From: Bos javanicus
Lineage: Eukaryota > Chordata > Mammalia > Artiodactyla > Bovidae
Direction: 5' to 3'
Length of the DNA stretch: 64,000 nt
Assembly: GCF_032452875.1 (NCBI RefSeq)
Contig: NC_083877.1
Location: forward strand, 45,495,724-45,559,723
Position numbers and translations under genes: made by a program. Of the stretch, positions 9,508-19,914 are shown in pieces. Under the pieces are notes generated by a model. It was given only the letters and a program-made list of their open reading frames with translations. It did not search any database and was not told where the DNA came from. How positions within the stretch are numbered: the stretch's first letter is position 1; each line of letters starts with the position of its first letter.

Positions 9508-10058
9508 TTGTTGTTCAATTGCCCAGTCGTGTCCGACTCTGTAACCCTATGGGCTGCAGCACAGCAGGCTTCCCTGTCCTTCACCATCTCCCGGAGCTGT
9601 TCAAATTCATGTCCATTGAGTCAGTGATGCCATCCAACCATCTCAGCCTCTGTCAACCCCCTTCTCCTCCTATCTTCAGTCTTAAGCCAGGATCAGTGTC
9701 TTTTCCAGTCAGTTGGCTCTTCACATCAGGTGGCCCAAGTATTGGAGCTTCAGCCTCAGCATCAGCCCTTCCAGTGAATATTCAGAATTGATTTCCTTTA
9801 GGATTGACTGGTTTGATCTCCTTGCAGTCCAAGAGACTCTCAAGAGTCTTCTCCAACACCACTATTTGAAAGTGTCAGTTCTTCAGTACGCAGCTTTCTT
9901 TATGATCCAACTCTCATATCCATACATGACTACTGGAAAAGCCATAGCTTTGGCTATACAGATGTTTGTTGGCAAAGTGATGTCTCTGCTTTTTAATATG
10001 CAGACATTTTAATATGATGTCTCTGCATATTAAGCTGTCTAGGTTTATCATAACTTTT
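9508..10058 (-). mobile_element. BovB LINE fragment with internal foldback duplication
   Basis: Antisense BovB from the TTGTTGTTCAATTGCCCAGTC end through the RVPWTARRSNQS-coding region to TCTAGGTTTATCATAACTTT. Near 9994-10032 the body is disturbed by an inverted duplication absent from the other BovB copies in this window. Confidence 0.9.
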
Positions 10059-10062
10059 CATA

Positions 10063-10115
10063 CCCCTACATTGGAAGTGCAAAGACTTAAACCACTGGAC
10101 TACTAGGGGAGACTC
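10063..10115 (-). mobile_element. CHR SINE head fragment
   Basis: Only the promoter-proximal part of an antisense CHR SINE remains ('CCCTACATTGGAAGTGC' then 'CCACTGGACTACTAGGGGAG'). Confidence 0.75.
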
Positions 10116-10679
10116 CTCTATAGTGGCTTTTGATTCGACGGCCTTGTGTTGGCCACATCCTGTGTGTAGGTGTCTGTGCTAAGTGCTCCAGCTACAGAGA
10201 TGAGCATGACACAGGGAGTCTTTGCCCCTGGAGCTCCAGCCTGGCCATGGCTGTGGGCACAACAAGGGCAGTGTTGACTGGGATTATCTCAGGCGGGCTG
10301 AAACTGAGAAGTCGGGATGGGTTGTTGGTGTTGGGCTCTGAAGAAGGAAGTAGCAGCAGTTTCCTGTGGAATTCATCTATCATTCCTTCTTAGTTCTGTC
10401 TCTCCCTGACTCGGTACATCAGAGATATTAGAACGGGAAGAGACCTCATGTTTCTGGGTCCTCTACCTACAACAGGGTATGAAGGCCACATGTACCTCAC
10501 GGCCTGGGGAACCTTGGAGGACCACTGCCCCCTACCCCACACACAACCTGAAACTTTCCTTAGATGCCAGCTGGACACAGGGCGAGTGAAAGACAGCAGA
10601 GGCCTAAGGCATTTTTCATGGCTTGCTGTCCTAGGATTTGTGGTCTAGAGGCCAGGTGAGATGGAAGGCCTGTAGAGGT
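10116..10679. other. intron with probable L2 remnant
   Basis: 10165-10290 resembles an antisense L2 3' end ('TGCTAAGTGCTCCAGC', 'TTTGCCCCTGGAGCTCC'). The remainder to 10679 is unique and shows no exon-like feature. Confidence 0.45.
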
Positions 10680-11185
10680 TTTTCTTCCAAGCCCCTCATC
10701 TGACTGTTGAGGAAACGGAGGCTCAGAGAGAGGAAGGGTCTTGCCTGGGGCCGTAAACAGGCTGGAACTAGAGCTGCCTTCAGAGGGGGTAGCCCTGTCT
10801 GTCTTTCTTCCCCTCTCCTGCGTGGGCTCACTGTGTGCCAGGCATTGTCTGACACAGTGACAAAATAGACTTTCCTGTCCCCTAGTGGCTTGTGTTCAGT
10901 TGGTGGAGGAAGACATTGAACACATGATGGAGGGGTTGCAAAAGGACACATCACTCCAGAGTGCATGGTGGGCTATGAGAGGAGGGTGTGGGACACATTG
11001 AGTGGGGAGTACAGTTGGGCCTGGGTGGTCAGGGGAGGCTGCTCCAAGGAGGTGGCAGAGGACAAGTGTGCAGGCAGGGAAAGCAGCCTGGACACAGGCC
11101 CGGAGGTGGGGAGAGCCTGGGCCCTGAGTTGCTGGCCGGAGGCCTGTGTGGCCATGGAACATGAGCTGGGGACAGGCAGTGCTAG
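10680..11185 (-). repeat. MIR followed by L2
   Basis: 10680-10785 is an antisense MIR ('GTTGAGGAAACGGAGGCTCA'). 10825-11185 has antisense L2 character: 'CTGTGTGCCAGGCATTGTC', then GGAGGCTGCTCCAAGGAGG and related purine-rich text. Confidence 0.65.
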
Positions 11186-11234
11186 CTGAGGCTGGATATA
11201 CAATTAGAGGCTAGTGTGCAAGCTTCCTGCCAAC

Positions 11235-11450
11235 ATAGACAGGTTGAGGTTTGTGTGCTTCCTAGCTGTGCAACCTTAGGACAACTTACTTGACCTCTCT
11301 GACTCTGAGTTTCTTGGTTTTTGTTTTATTTACCCATAAGATAGAAATAGTAACAGTAGCCACCTCATGATTGTAGGGATGAAATGGGATGCTGAGCCTG
11401 CAGGGCTCCACACAGAGCTGGTACTAGGTGTTGAGTGAGCACCTAGCAGA
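11235..11450 (+). repeat. MIR
   Basis: Sense MIR: 'CCTAGCTGTGCAACCTTAGG', 'TTACTTGACCTCTCTGAC' and a tail resembling 'GCTGGTACTAGGTGTTGAGTG'. Confidence 0.8.
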
Positions 11451-11649
11451 GCCTCTGCTTTTGAGCTTAAACTGCCTTTAAGTTAGGGTGTCAAGACCCC
11501 GTCTCCCACCTCCGGACCCCCTGGGAGGACAGTGGGGGTCTCCCAGGAGGAATAGCAGTAGGGCTTGTTCTTACATTTGGGAGGAGCAGTGTGTAAACCT
11601 TCTTTGGCTCTCTACCCTTACCTAGACTCAGGGCTGTTTCACTGATTTT

Positions 11650-11935
11650 TGTTGTGGTTCAGTTGGTCAGTTGTGTCTGACTCTTTGCAGCCTCGTGGAC
11701 TGTAGCATGCCAGGCCTCCCTGTCCCTTACCATCTCCCGGAGTTTGCCCACGTTCATGTCCATTGCATCAGTGATGCCGTCCAGTCATTTCATCCTCTGA
11801 TGCCCTCATCTCCCTCTGCCCTCAATCTTTCCCAGCATCAGGGACTTTTCCAATGAGTCATCCATTTGCATCAGATGACCAAAAACTGGAGCTTCAGCTT
11901 CAGCATCAGTCCTTCCAGTGAATATTCAGGGTTAG
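11650..11935 (-). mobile_element. BovB LINE 3' fragment
   Basis: Antisense BovB 3' end from 'GTTGTGGTTCAGTTGGTCAG' to 'AGTGAATATTCAGGGTTAGC'; more diverged than the younger copies, with no long open frame. Confidence 0.88.
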
Positions 11936-12004
11936 CTCCTCATTAAGTCCATACTGTGCAAAAATGAAAATGAGTGAGAGTTACTTTTCGTTTTTTACCT
12001 GTAA

Positions 12005-12330
12005 TGACAGGTGGAGCTCAAAAACATCATGTTGAATGAAGGAAGGCAGACTCAGAAGAGTCATACTATATCATCCCATTGGTGTCAAGTTCAAGACAGG
12101 CAGAATGAATCCCTGATGCTAGAAATCAGAATAGTGATTCTATTAGTGATTCTAATAGTGAGGGACTAGTGGCTGAAAGGGGGCATGAGAGGGACTTCTG
12201 TGGGGAGGATATTGTTGTGTTTCTTGATCCAGGTGCCTGTTTCACTGATGTGTTCATTTCATGCATACAGGTTAGGCCATACTTGTATATGTACATTTTC
12301 CTGTATGTATATGTATCTGAACTGAAGCCA
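12005..12330 (+). repeat. probable old L1 3' end
   Basis: Resembles a mammalian L1 tail in order: 'GTGAGGGACTAGTGGCTGAA', 'GGGGCATGAGAGGGACTTC', 'GATATTGTTGTGTTTCTTGA'. Family uncertain. Confidence 0.5.
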
Positions 12331-12402
12331 CGTTTTAACAAGGAATCTTTGACTTTATTCCCTGCCCTCTTCTGGCTCCTGAAGTGCATGATTCTAATGC
12401 CT

Positions 12403-12772
12403 TTGGAAGGTTAGTCTGGGTGTGTATCAGCCACGAGACCTATAGCACTCTGGTACCCAGTCTGGAACTCAGTCTCCCTCATCTGTAACCTGAGGTGATA
12501 GCATCTATATCACCTACTTCACACATGCAGGTGAGGATCCACTGTGATAAAGACATAAACTGTTGGGCAAATAAGAAGGATGATTATTGCTGTTATTGTT
12601 TGACTCATCCCCAGGTCATTGTATTTCTGCTTCCCACAGCCAATGAGACCAATTCTGTTCCTTTCTGAGGAAAAGGAACTGGGATTCTGGCAAGTTTGGC
12701 TTGACCAGATCAAAAGCTCGGCTCCCCTTATCCCATTCCCATCCTGGCAAAGTTCCTAAGACTAGGCAGAGG
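12403..12772 (-). repeat. inverted duplication, right arm
   Basis: Reverse-complement partner of 4531-4898. The reverse complement of 12481-12540 matches 4769-4828 at 59 of 60 positions by hand, and similarity fades at both ends. The arms are separated by about 7.5 kb containing the DAPK2 exon. Confidence 0.9.
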
Positions 12773-13067
12773 TATGCCCTTATCTTAAAAATAAGAGAAC
12801 ATCTGTGAGAAAAGCTGCAGAATCCAGCTTTGGATCTGGACAGCGTGCCCTGGCTTGAGAGTCCTGGGCACGGCTGGGGCCCGCCTGGCCCTGCACACCT
12901 CACTTGATTTTCTGGCTCACATTCTGGCACCAGCCTACTGGGGATGCTGGAGGTGGCTGGCTGTTTCTAGGAGCAGTTGGAGAAATGCTGGCCTGCAGTT
13001 TCCGGCCTCTCCCAGCCTGGGTAGCCACTGTTGGGTGGAGCTGGGCTCATAAAGAGAAACCCATCTA
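12773..13067. other. intron, no feature seen
   Basis: Unique intronic DNA downstream of the inverted-repeat arm; nothing recognised. Confidence 0.4.
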
Positions 13068-13198
13068 ACCCCAGGTCTGATAGATGAGGCTAAGACTAGA
13101 GAGGGGAAGTGGCTTGTCCAAGGTCACATGGTAAGCAGGTGATAGGCAAGGGTGGGGACTGATGATCTGACTCCTCTAGAGCTCTGGCCACCACACTA
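13068..13198 (-). repeat. MIR
   Basis: Antisense MIR: 'GAGAGGGGAAGTGGCTTGTC', 'CAAGGTCACATGGTAAGCAG', 'GATCTGACTCC'. Confidence 0.8.
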
Positions 13199-13486
13199 TA
13201 AGGACCCACAAAACAAACTGATCTTTTCTTTAATTTGAATGCTTTTGGGAAGGGGGGCCATTATTTTGTGGGATAGTCTTTTTTGTTTGACCTTGGGGAC
13301 AGGTAGCAGAGTCAGAAGGGAAAGTATTTGGGAAGGATTGATGCTCCCTGGGAAAGGGCGCTGGTGGATAGGGCCAGTGATGACTACTGTGTGTCTAAGG
13401 GTACAAAGTAATTTAATGTAAGCAGCATAAAATGGTCAATGGTTTCTTCTTTCCTATGCTATATTACTTTTCTTGCTTTATTGCAC

Positions 13487-13566
13487 TGAGTTGGCCAAAA
13501 AGTTCTTTTGTGTTCTTTGTAAGATGTTACAGGAAAACCCAAATGAACTTTTTTGGCCAACCCAAT
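13487..13566 (+). mobile_element. short mariner-type non-autonomous transposon
   Basis: Nearly palindromic element. The left terminus GAGTTGGCCAAAAAGTTC pairs with the right GAACTTTTTTGGCCAACCC. The sequence at the right continues AATATTA, consistent with a TA target. Ruminant mariner MITEs share this terminal pattern. No transposase is encoded. Confidence 0.85.
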
Positions 13567-13624
13567 ATTATTGCATGAACATAAAATCATAAAATGTTAC
13601 TGTTGAACTGAATCTCAACAAGAA

Positions 13625-13735
13625 TTTAGTGCAGATCTCCATTTTATAAACAAGGAAAGTGAGACCCAGAGAGGGGAGGTGATTTGTCCAAAGTCACAGA
13701 GCCAGCAATGGAGGAGGTGAAACTTAGAGAAGATT
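13625..13735 (-). repeat. MIR
   Basis: Antisense MIR with 'CATTTTATAAACAAGGAAAG', 'GAGACCCAGAGAGGGGAGG' and 'CAAAGTCACAGAGCCAGCAA'. Confidence 0.82.
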
Positions 13736-14445
13736 TTCAATTCCACTGTGCTAGTTAAACAAAACAGAGGAAAACCTCTCTATATGTAAATAAATTCAAC
13801 TTTTATCTATAGCCCTCACCTCTCTCAGGGAGCCTACCTCCCCAGTACTCCACTCATCCCATCATCCCCTCCCTGGCTCCCCTGGTGAAGAGAGTGGCCA
13901 GAGCCCTGATATTTACAGGAGGCTCATGTGTGCCAGGCATGGTGCTGGGCACTTAACCTGCAGGGTCCCCTTTTATAGGGATAGGAACTTTGGGCTACAC
14001 AAGGAGCCACTCCTCTGAAGCCTCATCCTTTGTAAACAGGCTGAGGAATTCCCTAAGATGAGCAGGGAAAGCTGCTTGCCGGACTTGAGTCTCCTGATGA
14101 GATCCTCTATGGTTAAGATCACCCACCCCACATGCATCTTAGCTAGGACATCTTCTTTTAGGAGAGAAAGAAAAACCTCTAGGAAATACATAGAGCTCAG
14201 GTGTACCCAGGCTGGGTTCTCAAGCTCAGTCTAGCCATAAAACTATATATAGAAAAAAAAAAAAAAGGTATTTGTATTTACCTGTCTCTGTCTTTGGGAA
14301 AAGGGTTTCCAAGATGACCTTGGAGGCAAAGGGGCTTTTATTATTTCGTCTTTTTTTTTTTTCAACAAAAGATTTTTTTTCTTAATGTGTTCTGTTTTTA
14401 AAAATCCTTATTGAATTTGTTACAATGCTGTTTCTATGTTATGTT
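13736..14445. other. intron, largely unrecognised
   Basis: A short antisense MIR/L2-like phrase ('TGTGCCAGGCATGGTGCTGG') lies near 13930. A 14-A run is at 14252-14265 and a T run near 14350. No exon is seen. Confidence 0.4.
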
Positions 14446-14556
14446 TTGGTTTTTTGGCCCAACGCCTGTGGGATCTTACTTCCCTGACCAGGGATCAAAA
14501 CTTCACCCCACTCACTGAAAGGTGAAGTCTTAACCATTGGACCCCCGGGGAAGTCC
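14446..14556 (-). mobile_element. CHR-type SINE
   Basis: Antisense CHR SINE: 'CCTGTGGGATCTTACTTCC', 'CCAGGGATCAAAACTTC', head CATTGGACCCCCGGGGAAGT. Confidence 0.88.
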
Positions 14557-14574
14557 CTATTATATCTTTTTAAA

Positions 14575-14870
14575 TTAAAAAAATTTATTGTAGAAGTAAT
14601 GCATGGCATATATCATAAAGTTGTGAAAAGTTAGAGTAAACTTCCATCTGCCCTCCCTCCAAGTCTCACATCCACAGGTAGACTTTGATGGTAATTGTCT
14701 TCTGTTGTCTTTCCAAACTTTAAAGCAAGTGTATGTTGACCCGGGTGCAGTCATATGACCAGAACAATCTACAACTTGCCTTTCTCACTTAATGAAATAC
14801 ACTGAGTATCTTTTTATAACAGTGTATATAGATCTATGAGATTTATTTTGGGTGAAAGCTTTTTTTTTAA
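14575..14870 (-). repeat. probable old L1 remnant
   Basis: AT-rich antisense phrases such as 'CTTGCCTTTCTCACTTAATG' and 'TATAGATCTATGAGATTTA' fit old mammalian L1 3' regions. Confidence 0.45.
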
Positions 14871-15324
14871 AAACAATAAAACATTTAAGGAGACCAGTTT
14901 AAGCCCATACAAGATTAGCAGCCTTAACCAGTAACTATTTTTATTTCTGAGTCTTACCTTCTAATCTGTCCCTGGCTATTTCTCACGCCCACACATCCTC
15001 TCCTCTTTTGTGTCTGCTTGAGGCCCAGAGTTAACATTCTCCCAAGTGCTAAGCTCCTGGGGGCGGGTTGCAGAGACCAAGGGCAGCCAGAGCCGCGCTC
15101 AGGCCCTGGGGTCCCAGAGAGAAGATTAGGCCTGTCTGTCGTGTGTTTGTACTGAGCTGTCAGCTCTGAAGGCAGGGCCATATCTGCTCTCCTATTCTGA
15201 GCGCCCCGACCGTACCATCCAGAGGCCAGAAGTCCCCACATCTTCTGTGACTTCTCTCTGCTCTCGGTCTTTCCTCACTCTTGGAGGGAAAATTAAACTT
15301 TTCCTTCAAGGTCAAGATCAGATG
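14871..15324. other. intron, slightly GC-rich unique stretch
   Basis: 15050-15130 is locally GC-rich with a few CpGs but too short and CpG-poor for a CpG island. No exon or repeat is recognised. Confidence 0.4.
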
Positions 15325-15590
15325 GTGTCTCAAATACTGTTTGATTCTACTTATACGAGATATCTATAAAAGTCAAATTCATAGAATCAGAAAGTACTGT
15401 GCTATAGCATAAAATATATATGCCATGCTTTGCATATTTGTGCGGTCGTGTCCGACTCTTTGCCATATATATATTCTTTTTCAGGTTCTTTCCATTTTAG
15501 GTTATTATAAGGTATTGAATCTAGCTCCCTGTGCTATGCAGAAAGACCTTGTTGTTTATCTATGTTATACATAGTAGTGGATACACATTG
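15325..15590 (-). mobile_element. L1 tail fragments with a micro-insert
   Basis: 15325-15405 resembles a sense L1 3' region ('AGTCAAATTCATAGAATCAG'). 15406-15590 is antisense L1 ('GTATTGAATCTAGCTCCCTG'). At about 15446-15466 a BovA/BovB-like phrase GTCGTGTCCGACTCTTTGC interrupts the second part. Confidence 0.65.
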
Positions 15591-16310
15591 TTGTATTTAA
15601 CCCTTATAGCACCTTGTAAGGTAGTTCCTATTCCCATTTAACAAATGAAGAAATTCAGCCTCCAAAATGTTAGGTAATTGGCTCAAGAAATACAGGCGAC
15701 CTACTTTATCAAGGAGAAGCCAAGTGGAAAATTCCACTTCATGCAGCACAGCAAACCTCAGAGAAATTCAGAAATAAAAGCCAGAAATGTCTCTGGCCAG
15801 AGCCCTGTCTAAAGTCCTGGCATGGGGTTCTGGTGCCTCTGATCACACACATGCTTAGGTTTCCTGCTAGGAAAGTGAAAGAGACTAACCTACGTTAAGA
15901 GTCTAATGCCCTCATGTCAGTTTCTGCGCCAAGTACTTCTCATCTTCCAGAACAATATGAACTGGATCACACTCCCACTTTACAGATGTGAAAACTGAGG
16001 CTCAGAGAACTTTTACAGTGGCAACTGGTCACTCATGCCAAAAAACTTTCTTACTGCTCACACTGAGCGTGCTGTGCTGGGCCTAGGAAACTCTCAGCTT
16101 GGTGTTAGTGGCAAGAAAATCTTTGGGGCCATAACAAGCCAGTGGTTTCCAAAAGATGAGTGAGTGTGTGTGGATGAGTACGTGCACATCTGTACTATAG
16201 GTCATTGTCATAGTCCACAGATTCTCCCCAGATATCCACCGTGTGCTGGGCACTGTGATGGGTGGTGGAGACTTAGGGCTCAGGCCATGCCCCGTAAGAG
16301 ATGAAGGGAC
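15591..16310 (-). repeat. two MIRs and an L2 remnant in intron
   Basis: Antisense MIRs at 15591-15705 ('TTATAGCACCTTGTAAGG') and 15920-16045 ('CCACTTTACAGATGTGAAAA'). Antisense L2 is likely at 16195-16310 ('CACCGTGTGCTGGGCACTG'). Between them is unique intron. Confidence 0.65.
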
Positions 16311-16344
16311 ACAGGGATACTTTCCTCAAAAGCTAATGAAATGG

Positions 16345-16479
16345 GGACTTACCTGGTGGTCCAGTGGCTAAGACTCCACACTCCCAATGCAGGGGGCTCA
16401 GATTCAATCCCTCATCAGGGAACTAGATCCCATGTGCTGCAACTGAAAGATTCCACATGTTGCAACTAAAGATCCCATG
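16345..16479 (+). mobile_element. CHR SINE, 5' part, split by Bov-tA
   Basis: Head GGGGACTTACCTGGTGGTCC, then 'CAGGGAACTAGATCCCATG'. The element resumes after the nested Bov-tA and ends with CAGCCAAATAAATAAATA near 16760. Confidence 0.88.
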
Positions 16480-16713
16480 GGCGTGCATGCGTGTTCAGTC
16501 ACTTCAGTCATGCCTGACTCTGTGTGACCCTATGGACAGTAGCCCACCAGGCTCCTCTGTCCATGGGATTCTCCAGGCAAGAATGGGTTGCCAACTAGAG
16601 TGGGTTGCCATCGTCTCCTCAAGGGGATCTTCCCAACCCAGGGATTGAAACTGCATCTCATGCGTCTCCTACATTGCAGACAGGTTCTTTACAGCTTAGC
16701 CACCTGGAAGCCC
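16480..16713 (-). mobile_element. Bov-tA SINE nested in a CHR SINE
   Basis: Antisense Bov-tA from 'GTGTTCAGTCACTTCAGTC' to the tRNA-like head 'CTTAGCCACCTGGAAGCCC'. AAAGATCCCATG (16468-16479) and AAAGATTCCACATG (from 16714) are the flanking duplication. Confidence 0.9.
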
Positions 16714-16790
16714 AAAGATTCCACATGCCATAACTATGACCTGGTGCAGCCAAATAAATAAATATTTACAAAATTAAAAAGCAAAATGAA
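16714..16790 (+). mobile_element. CHR SINE, 3' part after nested Bov-tA
   Basis: Continuation 'CCATAACTATGACCTGG' and A-rich tail 'CAGCCAAATAAATAAATA'. Confidence 0.8.
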
Positions 16791-17389
16791 AGGTTGGAAC
16801 AGGCTATGAGCTAATAGAGGGACCCCAACCTTGTGCCAAGTGTTCAGCGGAGGAAGCCGTCACCCTAGGTGGGGCAGCTTTGCATGGTCTCATTCTGGAG
16901 ATGATGCATAACCACCTCGAGGTCAGGGCTCTGCCAAAGACTGAGAGGCAGCAGGTCCAGGCTTGGGCAGGAAGGCACGTGGAGAGGGATGAAAGGCTGT
17001 GGCTGCCAGGAGGACAGGCAACTGCAGGGGCCCTGGATGACAGAAGCCCTGGAGGAGAGAGGGAGGTGCCTTTATCAGTCATTGTCAGGCAAACAAAGCA
17101 CAAAGCCACTCAAACAAAGTGGCTGCATCGCTCAGGCTTCACTCAGCAGCTAGCACACGGAGGGAGTGCGCTCACTGAGCTGGTCTGCATGGGAAAGCTG
17201 TAAGAGCTGGAGGGAGGTTCTGTGTGGAGATAACTGAAACCATCATATACCTCTATCTACGGGATGTGCTTTCCTTTCTGCTTATTTATCGTCAGAATGT
17301 ACATCTTGTGTTGGGTTGTTTTTTGACTCCACGTAGATTTATGGATACCTTTCCATGTATCCAGAGTCCATATAGCCTAAAAATTTCTT
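16791..17389. other. intron, no feature seen
   Basis: Open frames on both strands overlap here (about 100 codons each) but neither resembles a known protein, and the region lacks paired splice signals I could trust. Confidence 0.4.
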
Positions 17390-18150
17390 TGTTTTGAAAT
17401 TATTTCAACTTTGATAGAAACATTTTCAGGATAACAGAACTCCCATATATCCTTTAAACACATACCAGTCTTTAACATTTTCTCACCTCCTCTCTTGCTC
17501 TCTCCTTTCTCCCCCGACTCTCTACTCCTTGTCCTGTTCCTCTCCCCTCGTTCTCCTTCCTTCCTGCCTCCTTTCCTTCTTCCCTTCTTTCTTTTTGTCT
17601 GTCTACCTACCTGCCTGTTGTTTCTGAGCTATTTGAGAATCGAGTACGGACATTATACCTCTTTATCTTTTATTCTTCATTATGCGTCTCCAAAGGACAT
17701 GGGCCTGCTCTTTCATAACCATAGTACAGCTTTCAAGTTCAGAACATTTCACTCCAATATAATGTTTTTGTCTAAACTATCATCCTTGTTCCAATTTTGT
17801 CAATTTTCCCATTTAGAGCAGTTTTTCTCTCTGTGGAATAAGATCCAGTGACAATCATGTATCGCATCTCCTTGTCATATCACTTTAGCATCCTTTAATC
17901 TGGAACAGTTCTTCAGCTTTGCTTTGACTTTTATGACAAGATAATTTTGAAGAATACTGGCTCTTTAGAAAAAATAGATACAGTCCACGTATTTTCAGTA
18001 ACATCATATTACTCTGCTATATAAACATCCCCCATTTACTTAACTCACCCTATTGTTTTTCACAACTAAAAATAAGTGTTTCTATGAGTGTATTTGTTGA
18101 ATTTCCTCTCTCTGCATTATTTTTGCCAAGCCTATTCCCAGGGGTAGAAT
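17390..18150 (-). repeat. old L1 3' region
   Basis: Antisense order 'TTTTGAAATTATTTCAACTT', 'GAGCTATTTGAGAATC', 'ACATTTCACTCCAATATAAT', 'TTAATCTGGAACAGTTCTTC' matches an old mammalian L1 3' untranslated region. A pyrimidine-rich tract occupies about 17480-17610. Confidence 0.6.
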
Positions 18151-18640
18151 ACCAGGTCAAAGGTTGTGGCTGATTGATAGTAGTTAAAACTAGAAATACT
18201 GAACCTGTTTACTAGGTCACCAGCATATTTCCTTCTGGCTTTGCCAATACTCTTTCACTGTTTCGGGGTATTTTCGGTAGCTTAAGAGTTTTGTGAAGAT
18301 ACTTAGTGTTTTCACTGTGGAAGAATTTAAAGTGGTTGAAGTCTTCTGTGCTTTTCCCTTCATGCCAGATCTTGTTCTCTTTGCTACTTTAACTTTTTTC
18401 ATGGTGTTTCTATTTTATTTTCATAGATAATTTGATGTTCTGATAGCAACACAAGGTGGGCAAGGCAAATGTAATCATTCCTCTTTTATAAGTGATGAAA
18501 ATAGGTCCCATCAGGGCCAGAGACAGAGGTCTCCCCTGGAGGCTGATGGTGTTGCCTTCCTTCTCCCAGAAGTAGAGGGGATTCAAGGTCTTTGGGGAGC
18601 CCCTGAACTCCAGCAAAGTGTTCCTCTTCTTTGTCTCTAC
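18151..18640. other. intron, no feature seen
   Basis: Unique intronic DNA; nothing recognised. Confidence 0.4.
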
Positions 18641-18823
18641 ATTTATTTATTTATTTACTTACTTGTTTAGCTAGCTAGCTAACTAGCTGTGCCATGTCTT
18701 AGTTGCAGCATGTGGAATCTTTTAGTTGCACCATGTGGGATCAAGTTCCCTGAGCAGGGACCGAACCTGGGCCCCCTGCATTGGGAGCATGAAGTCTTAG
18801 CTGCTGGACCACCGGGGAAGTCC
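18641..18823 (-). mobile_element. CHR-type SINE with tetranucleotide tail
   Basis: Tail of TTTA and CTAG repeats, then 'CCATGTGGGATCAAGTTC' and the head GGACCACCGGGGAAGTCC. Flanks TGTCTCTAC on both sides form the target duplication. Confidence 0.92.
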
Positions 18824-18832
18824 CTGTCTCTA

Positions 18833-19225
18833 CTTTTAGAAGCCGGCTGCAATGGTTCTGTAAGAAAGCTTTCTGAGAGATGCTGTTGGGAGAGGCAGTG
18901 CTTGGGGAGAGGTGTGTTATGAGGGCAAAGGAGAGAGTTTGGTTTCCCTGTACTCTCCATTGCTGGGGAGATCAAGTTGAGGGGTAAGAGCCGAGGCCAG
19001 GGGTAGGAGTTAGGGCCTCAGGTAACCATCAGCTCAGTAAAGCGCCAGGGCTCTGGCAGTGCAGGTGAGAAGTCATGTGAGGGCCTCCCACAGAGAAGAT
19101 GCAGCAGCCTTGACAGTCTCTCTCGTGGAGATTCCTCCAGCCCCCAGCGCAGTCTTCAACAGGCCTTAGAGCCCAGCTGTACCCTGCGAGGGCTCCTACC
19201 TTGTGCAGTCCAGGGGGTGAATGGC
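18833..19225. other. intron, no feature seen
   Basis: Unique intronic DNA; nothing recognised. Confidence 0.4.
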
Positions 19226-19600
19226 TAGGACAGCCCTACAGCCAAATCCAGTTTGCCACCTATTTTGAGTGGCCCTGGAGCTAAGAATGGGTTTTACAGA
19301 TGAGCAGTTCCAATAAATTTGTTGGTTGGACGCTAACATTGGACCCCAATTAAACAAAATGTCACCCCCTCGCCCCCCACCAATTTTCATTCTTCCCATT
19401 GGAAGACCTATTTCAGAAAACAAAATAAAATTGTATAAACTCAATTCTTACCATATTTTGAGCTTCATCAATTTAAATTTTATGGAAATTTCATTTTCTC
19501 CTTTGTTATATAATATCCTTGATTTTCATTCCTGGCCCTCAAAGCCTAAAATATTTATAGTCAGGCCCCGTGTGGGAAAAGTATGTCTGCTCCTGACCTA
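19226..19600 (-). repeat. possible ancient hAT-type non-autonomous repeat
   Basis: The pair 'CAAATCCAGTTTGCCACCT' near the left and 'CTCAAAGCCTAAAATATTTA' plus GGGAAAAGTATGTCTGC near the right is reminiscent of a mammalian-wide DNA-transposon relic. The middle looks replaced. Tentative. Confidence 0.4.
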
Positions 19601-19914
19601 CTCCAGAGTCGTTTACTATTTAAGCAGCAAAACTTTAAAAAAGTGGCTTCTTCTGGGTTAGAGGACAGACTAGAAACACATCAAAGTGAAGGTGCGGTTA
19701 CTGGAGAGGAGGGAGAAGAGAACAGAGGTCCGCCTGCCTTCCTTCCCTGCCCTCTGTCCAACAGCCTGAGAGGAGCCTCCCAGAAGCCCAGTTTCAGAAC
19801 CACTGTCCACGTCCCGGAGTCCTGTCCTGTCTTGTCCCACGGGAAGTGCTGGGGTGGAAGAAGGGAAGAGAGCTCTGGGCACTGGGGACTGTGCATCTTC
19901 TCTAGAGCAGGTCC

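Noticed and set aside
14990..15240. CpG island or promoter
   Set aside because: GC content rises only briefly and CpG is sparse; no core promoter element or exon follows.
19326..19661. 111-codon open frame
   Set aside because: It lies across a probable ancient transposon relic and encodes nothing recognisable.
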